Below, in pieces: positions 36,951 to 46,444 of a stretch of DNA of 64,000 nt. Each line of letters opens with the position of its first letter. Within the stretch, counting starts at the first letter, position 1. The stretch spans positions 33,260 to 97,259 of the forward strand of contig UQFE01000007.1 of NCBI GenBank assembly GCA_900540255.1, read 5' to 3'. Made by a program: the position numbers and the translations under genes. The notes beneath the pieces were generated by a model. That model saw only the letters and a program-made list of their open reading frames with translations, had not been told where the DNA came from and did not search any database. This DNA comes from an uncultured Clostridium sp. Lineage in GTDB: Bacteria > Bacillota > Clostridia > Clostridiales > Clostridiaceae.

Positions 36951-38219
36951 TTATTTTACTTCTCTTACATTCCATTTTATAAATAATATAAGACCTATAT
37001 TAAGCATTGCAGCTATTAAAAGAATTACTCCTATTGGCATTCCCATATCAATAACCTGTCCAAATAGCAATTGTCCTGGTGCAACACTTATAGTTGCTAT
37101 TGCTGTTGAAAAAGCAGATACACGCCCTAACATATCACTAGGAACTTGTTTTTGTATAAATGTTAATGTTAATACATTAGATAAAGATAATGATAACATT
37201 ATTGCTAATCCACTAATTGCAAATATACCTGCTAAAGCATAAGTGTTTAATTTTATAAATCCTAATATAGACATTATAATAACACCTATAATCATAGGAA
37301 AATATGTATAATGCACTTTTTTTATAGAAAACATATTAGGTTTTACACTAATCCAAAAGCCACCTAATATCATTCCTAAAACACATATTCCTTCAACAAT
37401 TCCATAAACTTCAGAAGATAATCCTAAAAATATATTTATGAAATATGGTGCAACTATTGATAATATAGGTACTAAAAAAATATTACATAATGCATAAGAA
37501 GCTATAATTCCAAGTACAACCTTTTTTTCTTCTTTTAAATAAATAAAACTTTCTTTCATATCTATAAAAGATTTTTTTATAAAACTTAAGGATAATATTT
37601 TTTCATCATTGACATCAACTGATATTTCATCATTTAATATTGATTTATTATCTTTTACATCTGGAATATCTAAGAACATTTCCATAATAGCTGATATTAA
37701 AAAGCTAACTGCATTTATAATTACTATTACCTTAATTCCTAATAATCCATAAAGTAATCCTGCTAATATTGGTCCAGCAAAATTTACTATTGATCCAACT
37801 TGATTTATTATTCCATTTGCAGAAGTTAATTTTTCCTCCTCTACTATTTGAGGAATAGATGATGTAACTGCTGGTGCATATAATGTAGCACATATTGATA
37901 ATATAAACATCACTCCTGCAACTATTAATTCATGATCATGCCCTCTTAATAAGATAATTGCATAACCTCCAATTAATATAGAACAAACTAAGTCCAAATA
38001 AACCATTATCTTCTTTCTATTTATATTATCTGAAAGCCTTCCTGCAATAGGTGCAAATAATATATAAGGTATAGTTGATATTGCTAATATTCTTGCAAAG
38101 GCTGCTGTACTACCTGTAAATTCTAATAAATATAATGACATACTAAACCTTTGAATTGCATTACCAAACAAGGAAATAATTTGACCTATAACTATTATTA
38201 TGAAGTTTTTATTTTTCAT
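36951..38219 (-). CDS. MFS transporter (EntS/MFS_3-like), likely siderophore exporter
   Basis: A 422-residue 12-segment major facilitator protein with GRLSDNINRKKIMVYLDLV (loop 2-3 motif, about 55-73) and FSTAIATISVAPGQLLFG near the end. It belongs to the group containing EntS. The start ATG 38219 follows GGGGGAG and lies within the end of the upstream ATPase gene; a frame from 38273 would overlap it by 65 nt and is unlikely. It is the last gene of the iron-uptake operon. Context suggests export of a siderophore or of another substrate, but no siderophore synthesis genes are in the window. Confidence 0.8.
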   Translation of the reverse strand: MKNKNFIIIVIGQIISLFGNAIQRFSMSLYLLEFTGSTAAFARILAISTIPYILFAPIAGRLSDNINRKKIMVYLDLVCSILIGGYAIILLRGHDHELIVAGVMFILSICATLYAPAVTSSIPQIVEEEKLTSANGIINQVGSIVNFAGPILAGLLYGLLGIKVIVIINAVSFLISAIMEMFLDIPDVKDNKSILNDEISVDVNDEKILSLSFIKKSFIDMKESFIYLKEEKKVVLGIIASYALCNIFLVPILSIVAPYFINIFLGLSSEVYGIVEGICVLGMILGGFWISVKPNMFSIKKVHYTYFPMIIGVIIMSILGFIKLNTYALAGIFAISGLAIMLSLSLSNVLTLTFIQKQVPSDMLGRVSAFSTAIATISVAPGQLLFGQVIDMGMPIGVILLIAAMLNIGLILFIKWNVREVK

Positions 38220-39009
38220 TTCTCCCCCTGAATAAGTCATATTCCATACAAATTGGATATTGCCCATCTTCACTTATTGTAAGATTTGCATCTATTCCAT
38301 ATATCTCTTTTAAGTTTTCTTTATTAATTACATCTAATGGTCTTCCTTGACATATAATTTTACCTTTTTTTAGTCCAATTATATTATCTGCAAATCTACA
38401 AGCATTATTAAGTTCATGAAGTACTATAACAACTGTTATATTCTTTTCTTTATTTAATTTTTGAAGAACCTCTAATACTTCTAATTGATAAGACATATCT
38501 AAATAAGTTGTAGGTTCATCTAGCATTATTATTTCAGTTTCTTGAGCTAAAGTCATAGCAATCCAAGCTCTTTGTCTTTGCCCTCCAGATAAGTTTTCAA
38601 CACCTCTATCTGCAAATTCACTAAGTCCTGTTTCTTCTATTGCCCAATCAATAATTTCCTTATCGTAACTAGTAAGACCACCTATCATTTTTTGATGAGG
38701 AAATCTACCAAAAGCAACAAGTTCTCTTACTGTAAGTCCATCTGGACAAACTGGTCCTTGTGGCAAAAATGCAACTTCTTTTGCTATATTTTTTTCTTTT
38801 ACCTTTTTGATATTTTTGTTATTAATAAAAATATCACCATTTGTAGGTTTATTAATTCTAGCTATAGTTTTAAGTAGTGTTGATTTACCACATCCATTTG
38901 CACCAATTATTATACTTATTTTTCCCTTAGGTATAGATAAACTCATATCTTCAATTATAGTATTGTTTTCATATCCTACCCTTAAGTTCTTTACACTAAT
39001 AGCTTCCAT
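38209..39009 (-). CDS. Iron-siderophore ABC transporter, ATP-binding protein (FecE/FhuC type)
   Basis: The ATPase of a FecCD-type importer. Walker A GANGCGKST (about 36-44), signature LSGGQRQRAWIA, Walker B IIMLDEPTT and the switch VIVLHEL are complete. Length 266 is typical. It follows the second permease by 2 nt and overlaps the MFS gene, so all five genes of the operon are tightly packed. Confidence 0.93.
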   Translation of the reverse strand: MEAISVKNLRVGYENNTIIEDMSLSIPKGKISIIIGANGCGKSTLLKTIARINKPTNGDIFINNKNIKKVKEKNIAKEVAFLPQGPVCPDGLTVRELVAFGRFPHQKMIGGLTSYDKEIIDWAIEETGLSEFADRGVENLSGGQRQRAWIAMTLAQETEIIMLDEPTTYLDMSYQLEVLEVLQKLNKEKNITVVIVLHELNNACRFADNIIGLKKGKIICQGRPLDVINKENLKEIYGIDANLTISEDGQYPICMEYDLFRGRNEK

Positions 39010-39011
39010 GA

Positions 39012-40019
39012 TTATTTCTCCTTCATCATTAAATAAATAAAATATGGTACTCCAAATATAGATACTGTTATTCCTACTGGAATTTCAATTGGAGAAAATA
39101 AATTTCTTGAAATTGAATCTGCAAGAATTACTATAATAACACTTATCATTGCAGATACTATTATAACCTTTTTATGATAAGGTCCAACTAACTTCCTTGC
39201 AATATGAGGAGATATAAGACCTAAGAATCCTATATTACCTGCAAAAGCTGTTGCTGTTCCAGCTAAAATAACGGCAAAAGTTAAAAACTTTTTTCTTTCC
39301 TTTTCTAAATTTAAACCTAGTGATATTGCAAGTTCATCAGAAAGATTTAATACATCTAACTTTTTATGGTTTAATAAAACTATGATAAACATTAAAGTTA
39401 CTATTGGAATTATTACCTTTGCATAACTCCATCCAGATCCCCAAAGACTTCCTGATGTCCAAACTAAAATCCTATTGTAATCTCCAACGCCACCTCTAAA
39501 AGTAAAAAATGTTATAAAAGCATTAAGTCCTGCATTTAATCCAATTCCAATTAGTAAAAGTCTTTTAGGCTTTATCCCTTTTCTACTAGACATCATATAT
39601 ATTACGAATGCCGTAACTGCAGCTCCTATTATAGCTATTACAGGCAATACAAATATAGATAATTGTCCAAGTTCACTATAATATGCTCCAGTTGAATATG
39701 TAATAAATAATACTGCTGCAACTGCAGCTCCAGCATTTATACCTATTATCCCTGTATCTGCTAAATCATTTTTTGTTATAGTTTGAAGAATTGCTCCTGC
39801 TGTTGATAATGCAATTGCCACAAACATACCAACTAAAAGCCTTGGAACCCTAATAGTTAATATTGCTGTATTTTGAAGTTTTGTTCCATTTCCTAAAAGA
39901 GTATTAATAACTTCCATAGGTGAAACTTTATATGTCCCCCAACATAATGTAACCATAAAAGAGACTATTAATAAAATAAGTAAAACTGATATAGCTAATT
40001 TAAATTTTCCCTTATTCAT
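39012..40019 (-). CDS. Iron-siderophore ABC transporter, permease (FecD type)
   Basis: A 335-residue FecCD-family permease with about nine membrane segments. The family pieces VPRLLVGMFVAIALSTAGAI, DLADTGIIGINAGAA, and GFLGLISPHIARKLVG are present. It overlaps the upstream permease stop by one base (40019). The two permeases form the heterodimeric channel. Confidence 0.93.
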   Translation of the reverse strand: MNKGKFKLAISVLLILLIVSFMVTLCWGTYKVSPMEVINTLLGNGTKLQNTAILTIRVPRLLVGMFVAIALSTAGAILQTITKNDLADTGIIGINAGAAVAAVLFITYSTGAYYSELGQLSIFVLPVIAIIGAAVTAFVIYMMSSRKGIKPKRLLLIGIGLNAGLNAFITFFTFRGGVGDYNRILVWTSGSLWGSGWSYAKVIIPIVTLMFIIVLLNHKKLDVLNLSDELAISLGLNLEKERKKFLTFAVILAGTATAFAGNIGFLGLISPHIARKLVGPYHKKVIIVSAMISVIIVILADSISRNLFSPIEIPVGITVSIFGVPYFIYLMMKEK

Positions 40020-41011
40020 TATCCCCTCTCCTTTCTAGCCACTGATATAAAGAATGGTATTCCTATTAATGCTGTAAACACTCCAATTGGTGTTTCATAA
40101 GGATTAAATATCATTCTTGCTGCAACATCTGCAAATGTTAAAAGAACTGCTCCAAGTAAAAATGAGCATGGAATATTTCTTCTATAATCCTCACCTAATA
40201 ACTTTCTAACTATTTGAGGAATTATAAGACCAACAAAAGCTATATTTTTCCCAACTGTAACTGCTGCTGCACACATTGGTATCATAACCATAAGAGTAAT
40301 AAATCTTATTTTTTCTGGATTTTCTCCAAGCCCAATTGCAACATCATCACCTAAGTTTAATATATTTATTTTTGGTGATAAGAATATTGCTATAATAAGT
40401 CCTATAACTCCTACTACAAAAATTAATTTAAAATCTGCCCAACTTGCATTTCTAAATCCACCTGATACCCAAAATCCTATCATTTGAGATTGATTTGATA
40501 AAAGACCTATTACTGTAGTTAAAGAAATTAAAAATGTACTCATTGCTGTTCCTGCTAAAAGAATCTTTGCAATTGAATTATTATTTGCCTTTTTTGATAT
40601 AAATCCTAAAACTATAACTCCTGTTAATAATGCTCCTATAAAGGAAGCTATCATTACATTTTGAGTTGTTATTCCTATTCCTGTTGCATAAAAAATTGAT
40701 ATTACTAAAGTTGCTCCTTGGCTTATTCCTAATATAGATGGTTCAGCTATTGGATTTCTAGTAACACCTTGAATCATTGCACCTGTTACTCCTAAAACTC
40801 CTCCAGTAAATAATACACAAAGTGCCCTTGGAATACGTACATCTCTAACTAACATAAGTTCTAAAGTTTCATTATAATTAAAAATACTATTCCAAATATC
40901 TGAAAACGTAATATGGACTGACCCTAGCCTAATGGCTAAAGTCAATCCTCCTACTAAGAGTAACAAACTACAAATTACAAATATTATTGTACGTTTATTA
41001 CTTTGTTTCAT
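40019..41011 (-). CDS. Iron-siderophore ABC transporter, permease (FecC type)
   Basis: A 330-residue FecCD permease: DVRIPRALCVLFTGGVLGVT, GVTRNPIAEPSILGISQGAT in part, and AFVGLIIPQIVRKLLG. It overlaps the substrate-binding gene by 14 nt and the next permease by 1 nt, implying coupled translation. Confidence 0.93.
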   Translation of the reverse strand: MKQSNKRTIIFVICSLLLLVGGLTLAIRLGSVHITFSDIWNSIFNYNETLELMLVRDVRIPRALCVLFTGGVLGVTGAMIQGVTRNPIAEPSILGISQGATLVISIFYATGIGITTQNVMIASFIGALLTGVIVLGFISKKANNNSIAKILLAGTAMSTFLISLTTVIGLLSNQSQMIGFWVSGGFRNASWADFKLIFVVGVIGLIIAIFLSPKINILNLGDDVAIGLGENPEKIRFITLMVMIPMCAAAVTVGKNIAFVGLIIPQIVRKLLGEDYRRNIPCSFLLGAVLLTFADVAARMIFNPYETPIGVFTALIGIPFFISVARKERG

Positions 41012-41948
41012 TTAACATGTCACCTATTTCATCTACTAATTTTTCTCTTCCAATTGGGCTATATCCTTGGTTAAAGTATGGTGATGATTCTAGTATTACT
41101 ACATTACCATTTTTAACTGCAGGTAAGTTGTTCCAAATGCTGTTTGCTTCTAATTGAGCTAAATCTTCATCTGTTGCTATTGCAAATATATAGTCAGCTT
41201 TAATTGCTGCTAATCCTTCATAAGTTACAACTGGTAAACTAATGTCAGTTTGTTCTGGCATTCCTTCTGGCTTAGCTAATCCCATATCCTTATATAATAC
41301 ATCACCAAATCCTGCACCATCAAAAACAAAGAATTGTCCACCACTAGCTAAGAATGAAAGATACGTTGTATCGTCACCATATTTAGCTTTAATTTTATCT
41401 CCAGCTTCTTTTGCTTTAGCTTCATAATTAGCTATCCATTCATTAGCAACATCTTCTTTACCAAATACTTTTCCTAAAGCTCTAACATCATCTTTCCAGT
41501 TTAAAGCTTCTAATTGAATCATAACTGTTGGAGCAATTTCACTTAATGCATCATACATTTTTTCTTGAACTGTTGATATAACTATTAAGTCTGGATTTAA
41601 GTTCATAACTGCTTCTACATCCATAGTATCTTGCATGCTATATCCTAATATTTTTGCTCCACTTAATGTTTCTTCTAAATATGAAGGGAATTTAGTGTAA
41701 TCATAAGCATCACTATTTGCAGTTCCTACAACCTTATATCCTAAAATTGATAAAATATCACTATTTCCACTTAAATCTACTATTCTTTGAGGATTTGCTG
41801 GTATTTCAACTTCTCCTCTTACATCTGTAACTTTTACAGTATCTCCTGTTTTTATTTCTTCATTTGCTGCACCATTACTAGTACACCCTACAAACATCAT
41901 AGCTGTCATACAAGTAGCTACTAATGTTTTTAATATTCTCTTTTTCAT
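40998..41948 (-). CDS. Iron-siderophore ABC transporter, substrate-binding lipoprotein
   Basis: A 316-residue lipoprotein. It has a basic N-terminus, a hydrophobic stretch and a lipobox ending FVGC (Cys about 22), then TSNGAANEE and a FepB/FhuD-type periplasmic-binding domain (ANPQRIVDLSGNSDILSILG, and VVGTANSDAYDYTKFPSYLE). It delivers ferric siderophore to the permeases. ATG 41948 follows GGAGGTGCGTG; a GTG one codon upstream is possible. It is the first gene of the operon, downstream of a Fur box. Confidence 0.92.
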   Translation of the reverse strand: MKKRILKTLVATCMTAMMFVGCTSNGAANEEIKTGDTVKVTDVRGEVEIPANPQRIVDLSGNSDILSILGYKVVGTANSDAYDYTKFPSYLEETLSGAKILGYSMQDTMDVEAVMNLNPDLIVISTVQEKMYDALSEIAPTVMIQLEALNWKDDVRALGKVFGKEDVANEWIANYEAKAKEAGDKIKAKYGDDTTYLSFLASGGQFFVFDGAGFGDVLYKDMGLAKPEGMPEQTDISLPVVTYEGLAAIKADYIFAIATDEDLAQLEANSIWNNLPAVKNGNVVILESSPYFNQGYSPIGREKLVDEIGDMLNETK

Positions 41949-42015
41949 CACGCACCTCCATATATTTTATAATTAACTTCTGTTTTTTCTCGACTACTGC
42001 AAAATCGATTGTATA

Positions 42016-42030
42016 TGAGAGTCATTCTCA
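42016..42030. promoter_or_regulatory. Fur box in the intergenic region of the iron uptake operon
   Basis: TGAGAGTCATTCTCA is a 7-1-7 inverted repeat matching the Gram-positive Fur core TGATAATNATTATCA at 12 of 15 positions. It lies 68 bp upstream of the lipoprotein gene and 195 bp upstream of the divergent AraC gene, so iron repression is expected. Confidence 0.78.
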
Positions 42031-42224
42031 TTTCAACTATTGCACCTAATTTGATAATTTTATCATCTTATTAAATAATTTTTAAAAATTACTACTTCAA
42101 TTTAAATTAGTATTTCCATTCCTTTTATAAATAATTATTTCATTTAAATCAAAAACACATGTGCATTAATTATTTTTATGTTATATTATTGAATAATCTA
42201 ATTTAATAAGTATTGAGGTATATT

Positions 42225-43229
42225 ATGATTTCTAAAACAACAAAAGATTTTCAAAATGAAGTTTTAAATAATATGACTTTTAAACCTTATAAGACTGAAA
42301 ATTATACAATTTATAAAAATGAAAACAAACCTGAACTTGGATATTTTATTAAATATAGTAGAGAAGGATATTATGATTTTGGAATAGGTGACTATACTAT
42401 TCCTGTAAATTTCTCTATATCTTTCGAACATCATGAACATTTAATGAGATTTGGTACTGTCTACACAGGAGAAACACAATTTGAAATTGAAGATAATCCT
42501 GTTTCTTCCTTTAGTCCCTCTTCTTTTTTTGTATCTGAAAAAGGAATAAAAGGAAAGCAAACTTGGAAGAAAGGTCAACATCTTCATGGTGCAGAAATAA
42601 CAATTTATAAAAAGTACTTTGATGAAATAATAAAACCAAATTTTCCAAAAGCTATAGATTTTGATAATTTTATTGATAATTATACTTATAGATATTTACC
42701 ACTTGAGATATCTTCTATAATTCAAAAACTAAGAAGTATGTGCGAAGTTGATAAAATAACTCCTATTTATTTAGAAAGTAAAATACTAGAGTGTATTGCA
42801 TTACTTTATAATGAAATACACTCTTCTCCCGAAAATGTTTTTACTAATCAATTAAATTATGGAGAGATAAAAATAGGAAAAGATAGATATATTACATTAA
42901 CTGCATCAGATGCACATGCAATACAAAAAGCCCATGATATATTAACGGAAGAAGCCTGTAATCCACCAACTATTAAAGCTTTAAGTAAAATGGTATTTTT
43001 AAATGAGCAAAAATTAAAGGCTGGATTTTCAGCAAAATATCATATGTCTATTAGTGAATATACTAATTCTATTAGAATGACAATGGCTGAAAACTTATTG
43101 TCTACTACTGACTTAAGTATTGATGAAATAGCTAAACAACTTGGCTATAATTATAGTTCTAATTTTGTAAAAATGTTTAAAAAGACACATGGAAAGACCC
43201 CCTTAGCCTTTAGAAAACTTAAAAATTGA
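42225..43229 (+). CDS. AraC family transcriptional regulator
   Basis: A 334-residue regulator. Its C-terminal about 100 residues hold the double helix-turn-helix (KALSKMVFLNEQKLKAGFSA and SIDEIAKQLGYNYSSNFVKMFKKTHG, in part, about 240-325). The N-terminal part lacks a clear cupin but resembles the YbtA/PchR-type sensors (FGTVYTGETQFEIED). Such regulators often respond to siderophores and activate their uptake genes; here the importer is divergent. ATG 42225 has GAGG upstream; a TTG at 42213 would include it. Confidence 0.88.
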   Translation: MISKTTKDFQNEVLNNMTFKPYKTENYTIYKNENKPELGYFIKYSREGYYDFGIGDYTIPVNFSISFEHHEHLMRFGTVYTGETQFEIEDNPVSSFSPSSFFVSEKGIKGKQTWKKGQHLHGAEITIYKKYFDEIIKPNFPKAIDFDNFIDNYTYRYLPLEISSIIQKLRSMCEVDKITPIYLESKILECIALLYNEIHSSPENVFTNQLNYGEIKIGKDRYITLTASDAHAIQKAHDILTEEACNPPTIKALSKMVFLNEQKLKAGFSAKYHMSISEYTNSIRMTMAENLLSTTDLSIDEIAKQLGYNYSSNFVKMFKKTHGKTPLAFRKLKN

Positions 43230-43447
43230 TATATTTATTTCATATATTTTTTATTAAATTAGTTATTATTGATATATAACCTTCAATGTTATATTAACAT
43301 ATTAATTTTATGACAAAATCCGTATATAATAAAAAAATATATGGATGGTATAAGCATAATAGTAAAAAATTTAGCTTAATATATGAAAAAAGAATAAGAC
43401 AAAGATTGTTTTAATCTCTTCTACAATTGCTTTAACGAGAATATTGA

Positions 43448-43479
43448 AGATGTAGAAAAAAATCTTTCTACATTCTTCT
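43448..43479 (-). terminator. Possible terminator of the TIM-barrel gene
   Basis: AGATGTAGAAA/TTTCTACATTCT hairpin with an A/T-rich loop, overlapping the stop of the gene at 43479. The 43230-43447 stretch holds nothing else I can support. Confidence 0.5.
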
Positions 43480-44252
43480 TAATACCTACTATTATTATAT
43501 TCAAGTATAAATTCAACTGATTCAATCGCTTCATTAAAATCAGTTACTTCAATTGTCATTGATGGTTTATCACAATAACCATCTACTAATTTTAATACTT
43601 GTTTTACATTAATATTTCCATTTTCAAATCCATTATGACTATCTTTTTTACCATAATTATTATTTAAATGTAAATGTCCAATTTTATCTCCCAATAATTT
43701 AATTATTTCTTCTAAAGATTGATTAGAATAACAATTAGCATGACCTATATCTAAACATATAGAAAAAATATCATTATTTACTTTATCAACAAGCTCTTTT
43801 AAAACTGATATATCTTTATCGTACATATTTTCAATATGTATCTTTACACTTTCATCCTTATCACTTAAGAACTCTTTCCAAAATTCTAAGGAATTGTTTA
43901 TATACGCTTCCTTAAAATATATGTCTTCATAATAACAAGAATGAAATACTATTCTATCTGCACCTAACTTTTTTGCAACATCGTATGCTTGATTGTAACG
44001 TGTTAAAGTTACTTGTTTTATTAGTTTATCAAAACTTGCTGTATTTAAATCTAAAAATGGTCCATGTATAGATAAAGGTCTATCTTTTATTAAACTCCCC
44101 ATATCATCACAATATTCTTTTATACCATTATCATTTTTATCTAAATTATAACCTACTCCAAACTCAACTACTTCTAACCCTATATCATATGTATCTAATA
44201 TATTCTTAATATTCTCCTGCGAGAAAAGTTGTGATATATATATTTTTCCCAT
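43479..44252 (-). CDS. Sugar phosphate isomerase/epimerase-like TIM barrel protein
   Basis: A 257-residue xylose isomerase-like TIM-barrel protein (AP endonuclease 2 superfamily). The metal-binding residues fall in LSIHGPFLDLN (about 59-69), IVFHSCYYED, KIHIENMYD, ICLDIGHANCYS and IGHLHLNNNYGKKDSHNGF. This pattern fits a divalent-metal isomerase or epimerase, but the substrate is unknown. The gene stands alone. A 25-bp tandem duplication lies directly upstream. Confidence 0.8.
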   Translation of the reverse strand: MGKIYISQLFSQENIKNILDTYDIGLEVVEFGVGYNLDKNDNGIKEYCDDMGSLIKDRPLSIHGPFLDLNTASFDKLIKQVTLTRYNQAYDVAKKLGADRIVFHSCYYEDIYFKEAYINNSLEFWKEFLSDKDESVKIHIENMYDKDISVLKELVDKVNNDIFSICLDIGHANCYSNQSLEEIIKLLGDKIGHLHLNNNYGKKDSHNGFENGNINVKQVLKLVDGYCDKPSMTIEVTDFNEAIESVEFILEYNNSRY

Positions 44253-44274
44253 AACATTTACTCTCTCTTCAATT

Positions 44275-44324
44275 TAATTTTTATATTATTTCTTCATATT
44301 AATTTTTATATTATTTCTTCATAT
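44275..44324. repeat. 25-bp perfect tandem duplication
   Basis: 44275-44299 is repeated exactly at 44300-44324 (unit begins TAATTTTTATATTATTTCTT). It lies upstream of the TIM-barrel gene and may be a recent slippage duplication. Confidence 0.9.
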
Positions 44325-44356
44325 CATTAATAAACTATAATTAATTTTATATAAAT

Positions 44357-44402
44357 AAAAGGTAACTATCAACAAATTAATTTATTGATAATTACCTTTT
44401 TA
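44357..44402 (-). terminator. Terminator between the TIM-barrel gene and the OYE pseudogene
   Basis: AAAAGGTAA-TATCAA/TTGATA-TTACCTTTTT stem with about 12-nt loop. T-runs occur on both strands. Confidence 0.75.
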
Positions 44403-44416
44403 CATTTTATTTTATA

Positions 44417-45990
44417 TTATAGTACCCCTATTCTCTTAAGTGTATCAGTGATATGTCTACCTTCATCAACACCTTCGATGATTCTTCTAGCTCTAACACT
44501 ATCACCAATGTTGACAACTTCAACATTAATTCTAACAAATTTTTCTTGTAGCTCTGACATTAATGGAGAATATGCTCTCATTCCTAAACATACAAATCCA
44601 TAACCAAAGTTAATTTCTTCATCTACTCCATCTTTATTAACTATAAAGCTATTATCTTTAATTTCTAATAATGAAGTTTCAACTCTTACATCTACTTCTT
44701 TCTTCTTAAGCATAGTCATAAAATCAAGCTTAGTTATTATATCCATTCCATTTCCTACAGCTGGCATTCTTTCAACTATAGTAACATGAGCACCTTTGTG
44801 AGCGAAATATTCAACTACATCTAGTCCAACAGCTCCTCCAGCAATAACTCCTATTTTCTTTCCTTCTAAGTCCATTTCATTGAACTTTTGGATATTTTCT
44901 ATTAATCCAAATATTGATAATACCTTTGAATTTTCTTTATCTACTCTATCATGTAATCCAGTGATTGGAGGTAAAAGAGGACTAGCTCCTGTAGCATTAA
45001 CAATTACATCTGGTTTTAAGTTTTCTATTGCTTCCATTGTAGCAGTAGTATTTGTAAATATATAAAGATTTCTTAATTTCTTAGCTCTGTTAATTAAGTA
45101 GTTTGGGAAATCATTAATTCTATCTTTAGCTGGTAATTTAGCTATTTCTCTAGCTAATCCACCTAAATAAGGTTTAGCTTCAAATAAGAATGTTGTACAT
45201 CCAACTTCAGCCGCTGTACAAGCAGCTTCTAATTCTGCAGTTCCACCTCCAATAACAACAACATTAACTGGTTTGTTTACTTTCATTGAAGTATGAGCTT
45301 CTTCTCCCAAATGAATTCATCAGCACTAAATCTAAAACTTATTGGGAACATTGGTCCTACTGCAGCTCTAACTTTTTCCAATACTAATTTAGGGAATCTT
45401 ACTCTATTTTCTAAACTTCCACCAAACTCATCAGTTCTCTTGTTATATAAAGGTGATAAGAATTGGCATAATAAGTAAGAATGTCCTCCGTGAATTTCAA
45501 CTGCATCAAATCCAGCCATTTGAGCTCTTCTTGCTGCATCTGCATATTTATCAGCAATTACATATATTTCTTCAACTGTTAATGGTCTTGGAATTGCTCC
45601 ACCTATCTTTGAAGGTATATTTGAAGAAGATACTGGAGTATTTCCTTCTATTCTTTCTGGCACTGCTGATGCTCCTGAGTGATTTATTTGGATAGCAACA
45701 CAAGCACCTTGTCTATGTAATCTTTCAGTTAATCTAAATAGATTTGGCATATATCTATCATGATCTAATCTAATTTGAGTTGTTCCATTTGAACCAATTG
45801 GGAAATCAACACAAGCATTTTCTACAATTATTAATCCAGTTCCACCTTTAGCTCTCTTTTCATAATATTGAACATGCTCTTCAGTGAAATCTCCCATAGC
45901 TCCACCGTAATTTGTTCCCATTGGAGGCATAGCAATCCTATTTCTAATAGTCATATTTTTTATTGTTAATGGTGTAAAAATTTAAGACTT
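44417..45990 (-). pseudogene. NADH:flavin oxidoreductase / 2-enoate reductase (OYE family), broken
   Basis: The 5' part (45954-45283, IRNRIAMPPMGTNYGG, then GGHSYLLCQFLSPLYN, then SFRFSADEF) is an old-yellow-enzyme barrel. The 3' part (45310-44417, VVVIGGG with a second Rossmann fold GKKIGVIAGGAVGLDVVEYF in part) is the C-terminal FAD/NAD domain of 2-enoate reductase-type enzymes. About 130 residues, including the 4Fe-4S cysteines, are deleted out of frame at about 45295. The first FAD-binding motif reads GGGTAELEA, with Glu in place of Gly. The N-terminal codons (FTPLTIKNM) lack a start and abut a transposase fragment. Confidence 0.85.
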
Positions 45991-46256
45991 TCTTTTACAT
46001 GAATGAAGTCTTTATTTCCATCTTGTTTATATTTAAACAACTTAAACCAAAGTGGAACAGCTCTTTTACCTACCTTCAATGAAAATTGAAGTATTACCAA
46101 TCTATCATCTATTGTTGTATGATCAAATATTATATAAATTGATTTTGATTTAAATTTATATTTCTATAACAATTTATACGCAAAAAACTCATAGAGTTTT
46201 TCAGGATTAATAGCTTTATTACCTAAAAATCTTTGCAGTCTTTTGATTTTGCTTTC
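45966..46256 (-). pseudogene. IS4-like transposase fragment
   Basis: On the minus strand about 95 codons read RFLGNKAINPEKLYEFFAYK, an in-frame TAG, then IYIIFDHTTIDDRLVILQFS and KVGKRAVPLWFKLFKYKQDG. The order and wording (KxxRFLxNKxIxPExxY, then IFDHTT, then GKRAxPxW) fit the N-terminal to first catalytic Asp region of IS4-type transposases. It is truncated at both ends, by the group II intron fragment and by the OYE pseudogene. Confidence 0.75.
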
Positions 46257-46397
46257 TTCAGTTCCTAAAAGAGACTTTGCCTCCGACTTCCTTCAGATTC
46301 CACCTCACGATGGACACCCTTGTCCTTGGCTAGTGGTTCCCACTACCAAGCCCACAATGGACTTTCACCATCAAGTTGTTACCCATGCTGGTCACAC
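46257..46397 (-). mobile_element. Group II intron, 5' fragment (domain I)
   Basis: Starting at a GTGTG (46397-46393) the minus strand carries GGGTAACAACTTGATGGTG, GTCCATTGTGGGCTTGGTAG, CACTAGCCAAGGACAAGGG and GAGGTGGAATCTGAAGGAAG. These strings are typical of bacterial group II intron 5' ends. No intron-encoded reverse transcriptase or domain V follows; the intron is cut after about 140 nt and continues as a transposase fragment. Confidence 0.78.
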
Positions 46398-46435
46398 AAT
46401 TAAAAGGGCTGTGCATACTGCCACAACCTTTTTAT
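46398..46435 (-). terminator. Likely terminator of aroQ, adjacent to the intron start
   Basis: AAAAAGG-TTGTG / CACA-GCCCTTTT hairpin followed by TTTTAATT, 10 nt after the aroQ stop. The intron fragment begins right after it; class C group II introns are known to insert after terminators. Confidence 0.55.
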
Positions 46436-46444
46436 TATAAAATA

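Noticed and set aside
43380..43500. Possible coding remnant reading DKDCFNLFYNCFNENIEDVE
   Set aside because: The frame is short, has an in-frame stop next to its only ATG, no ribosome site and no recognisable family; it is compatible with chance in AT-rich DNA.
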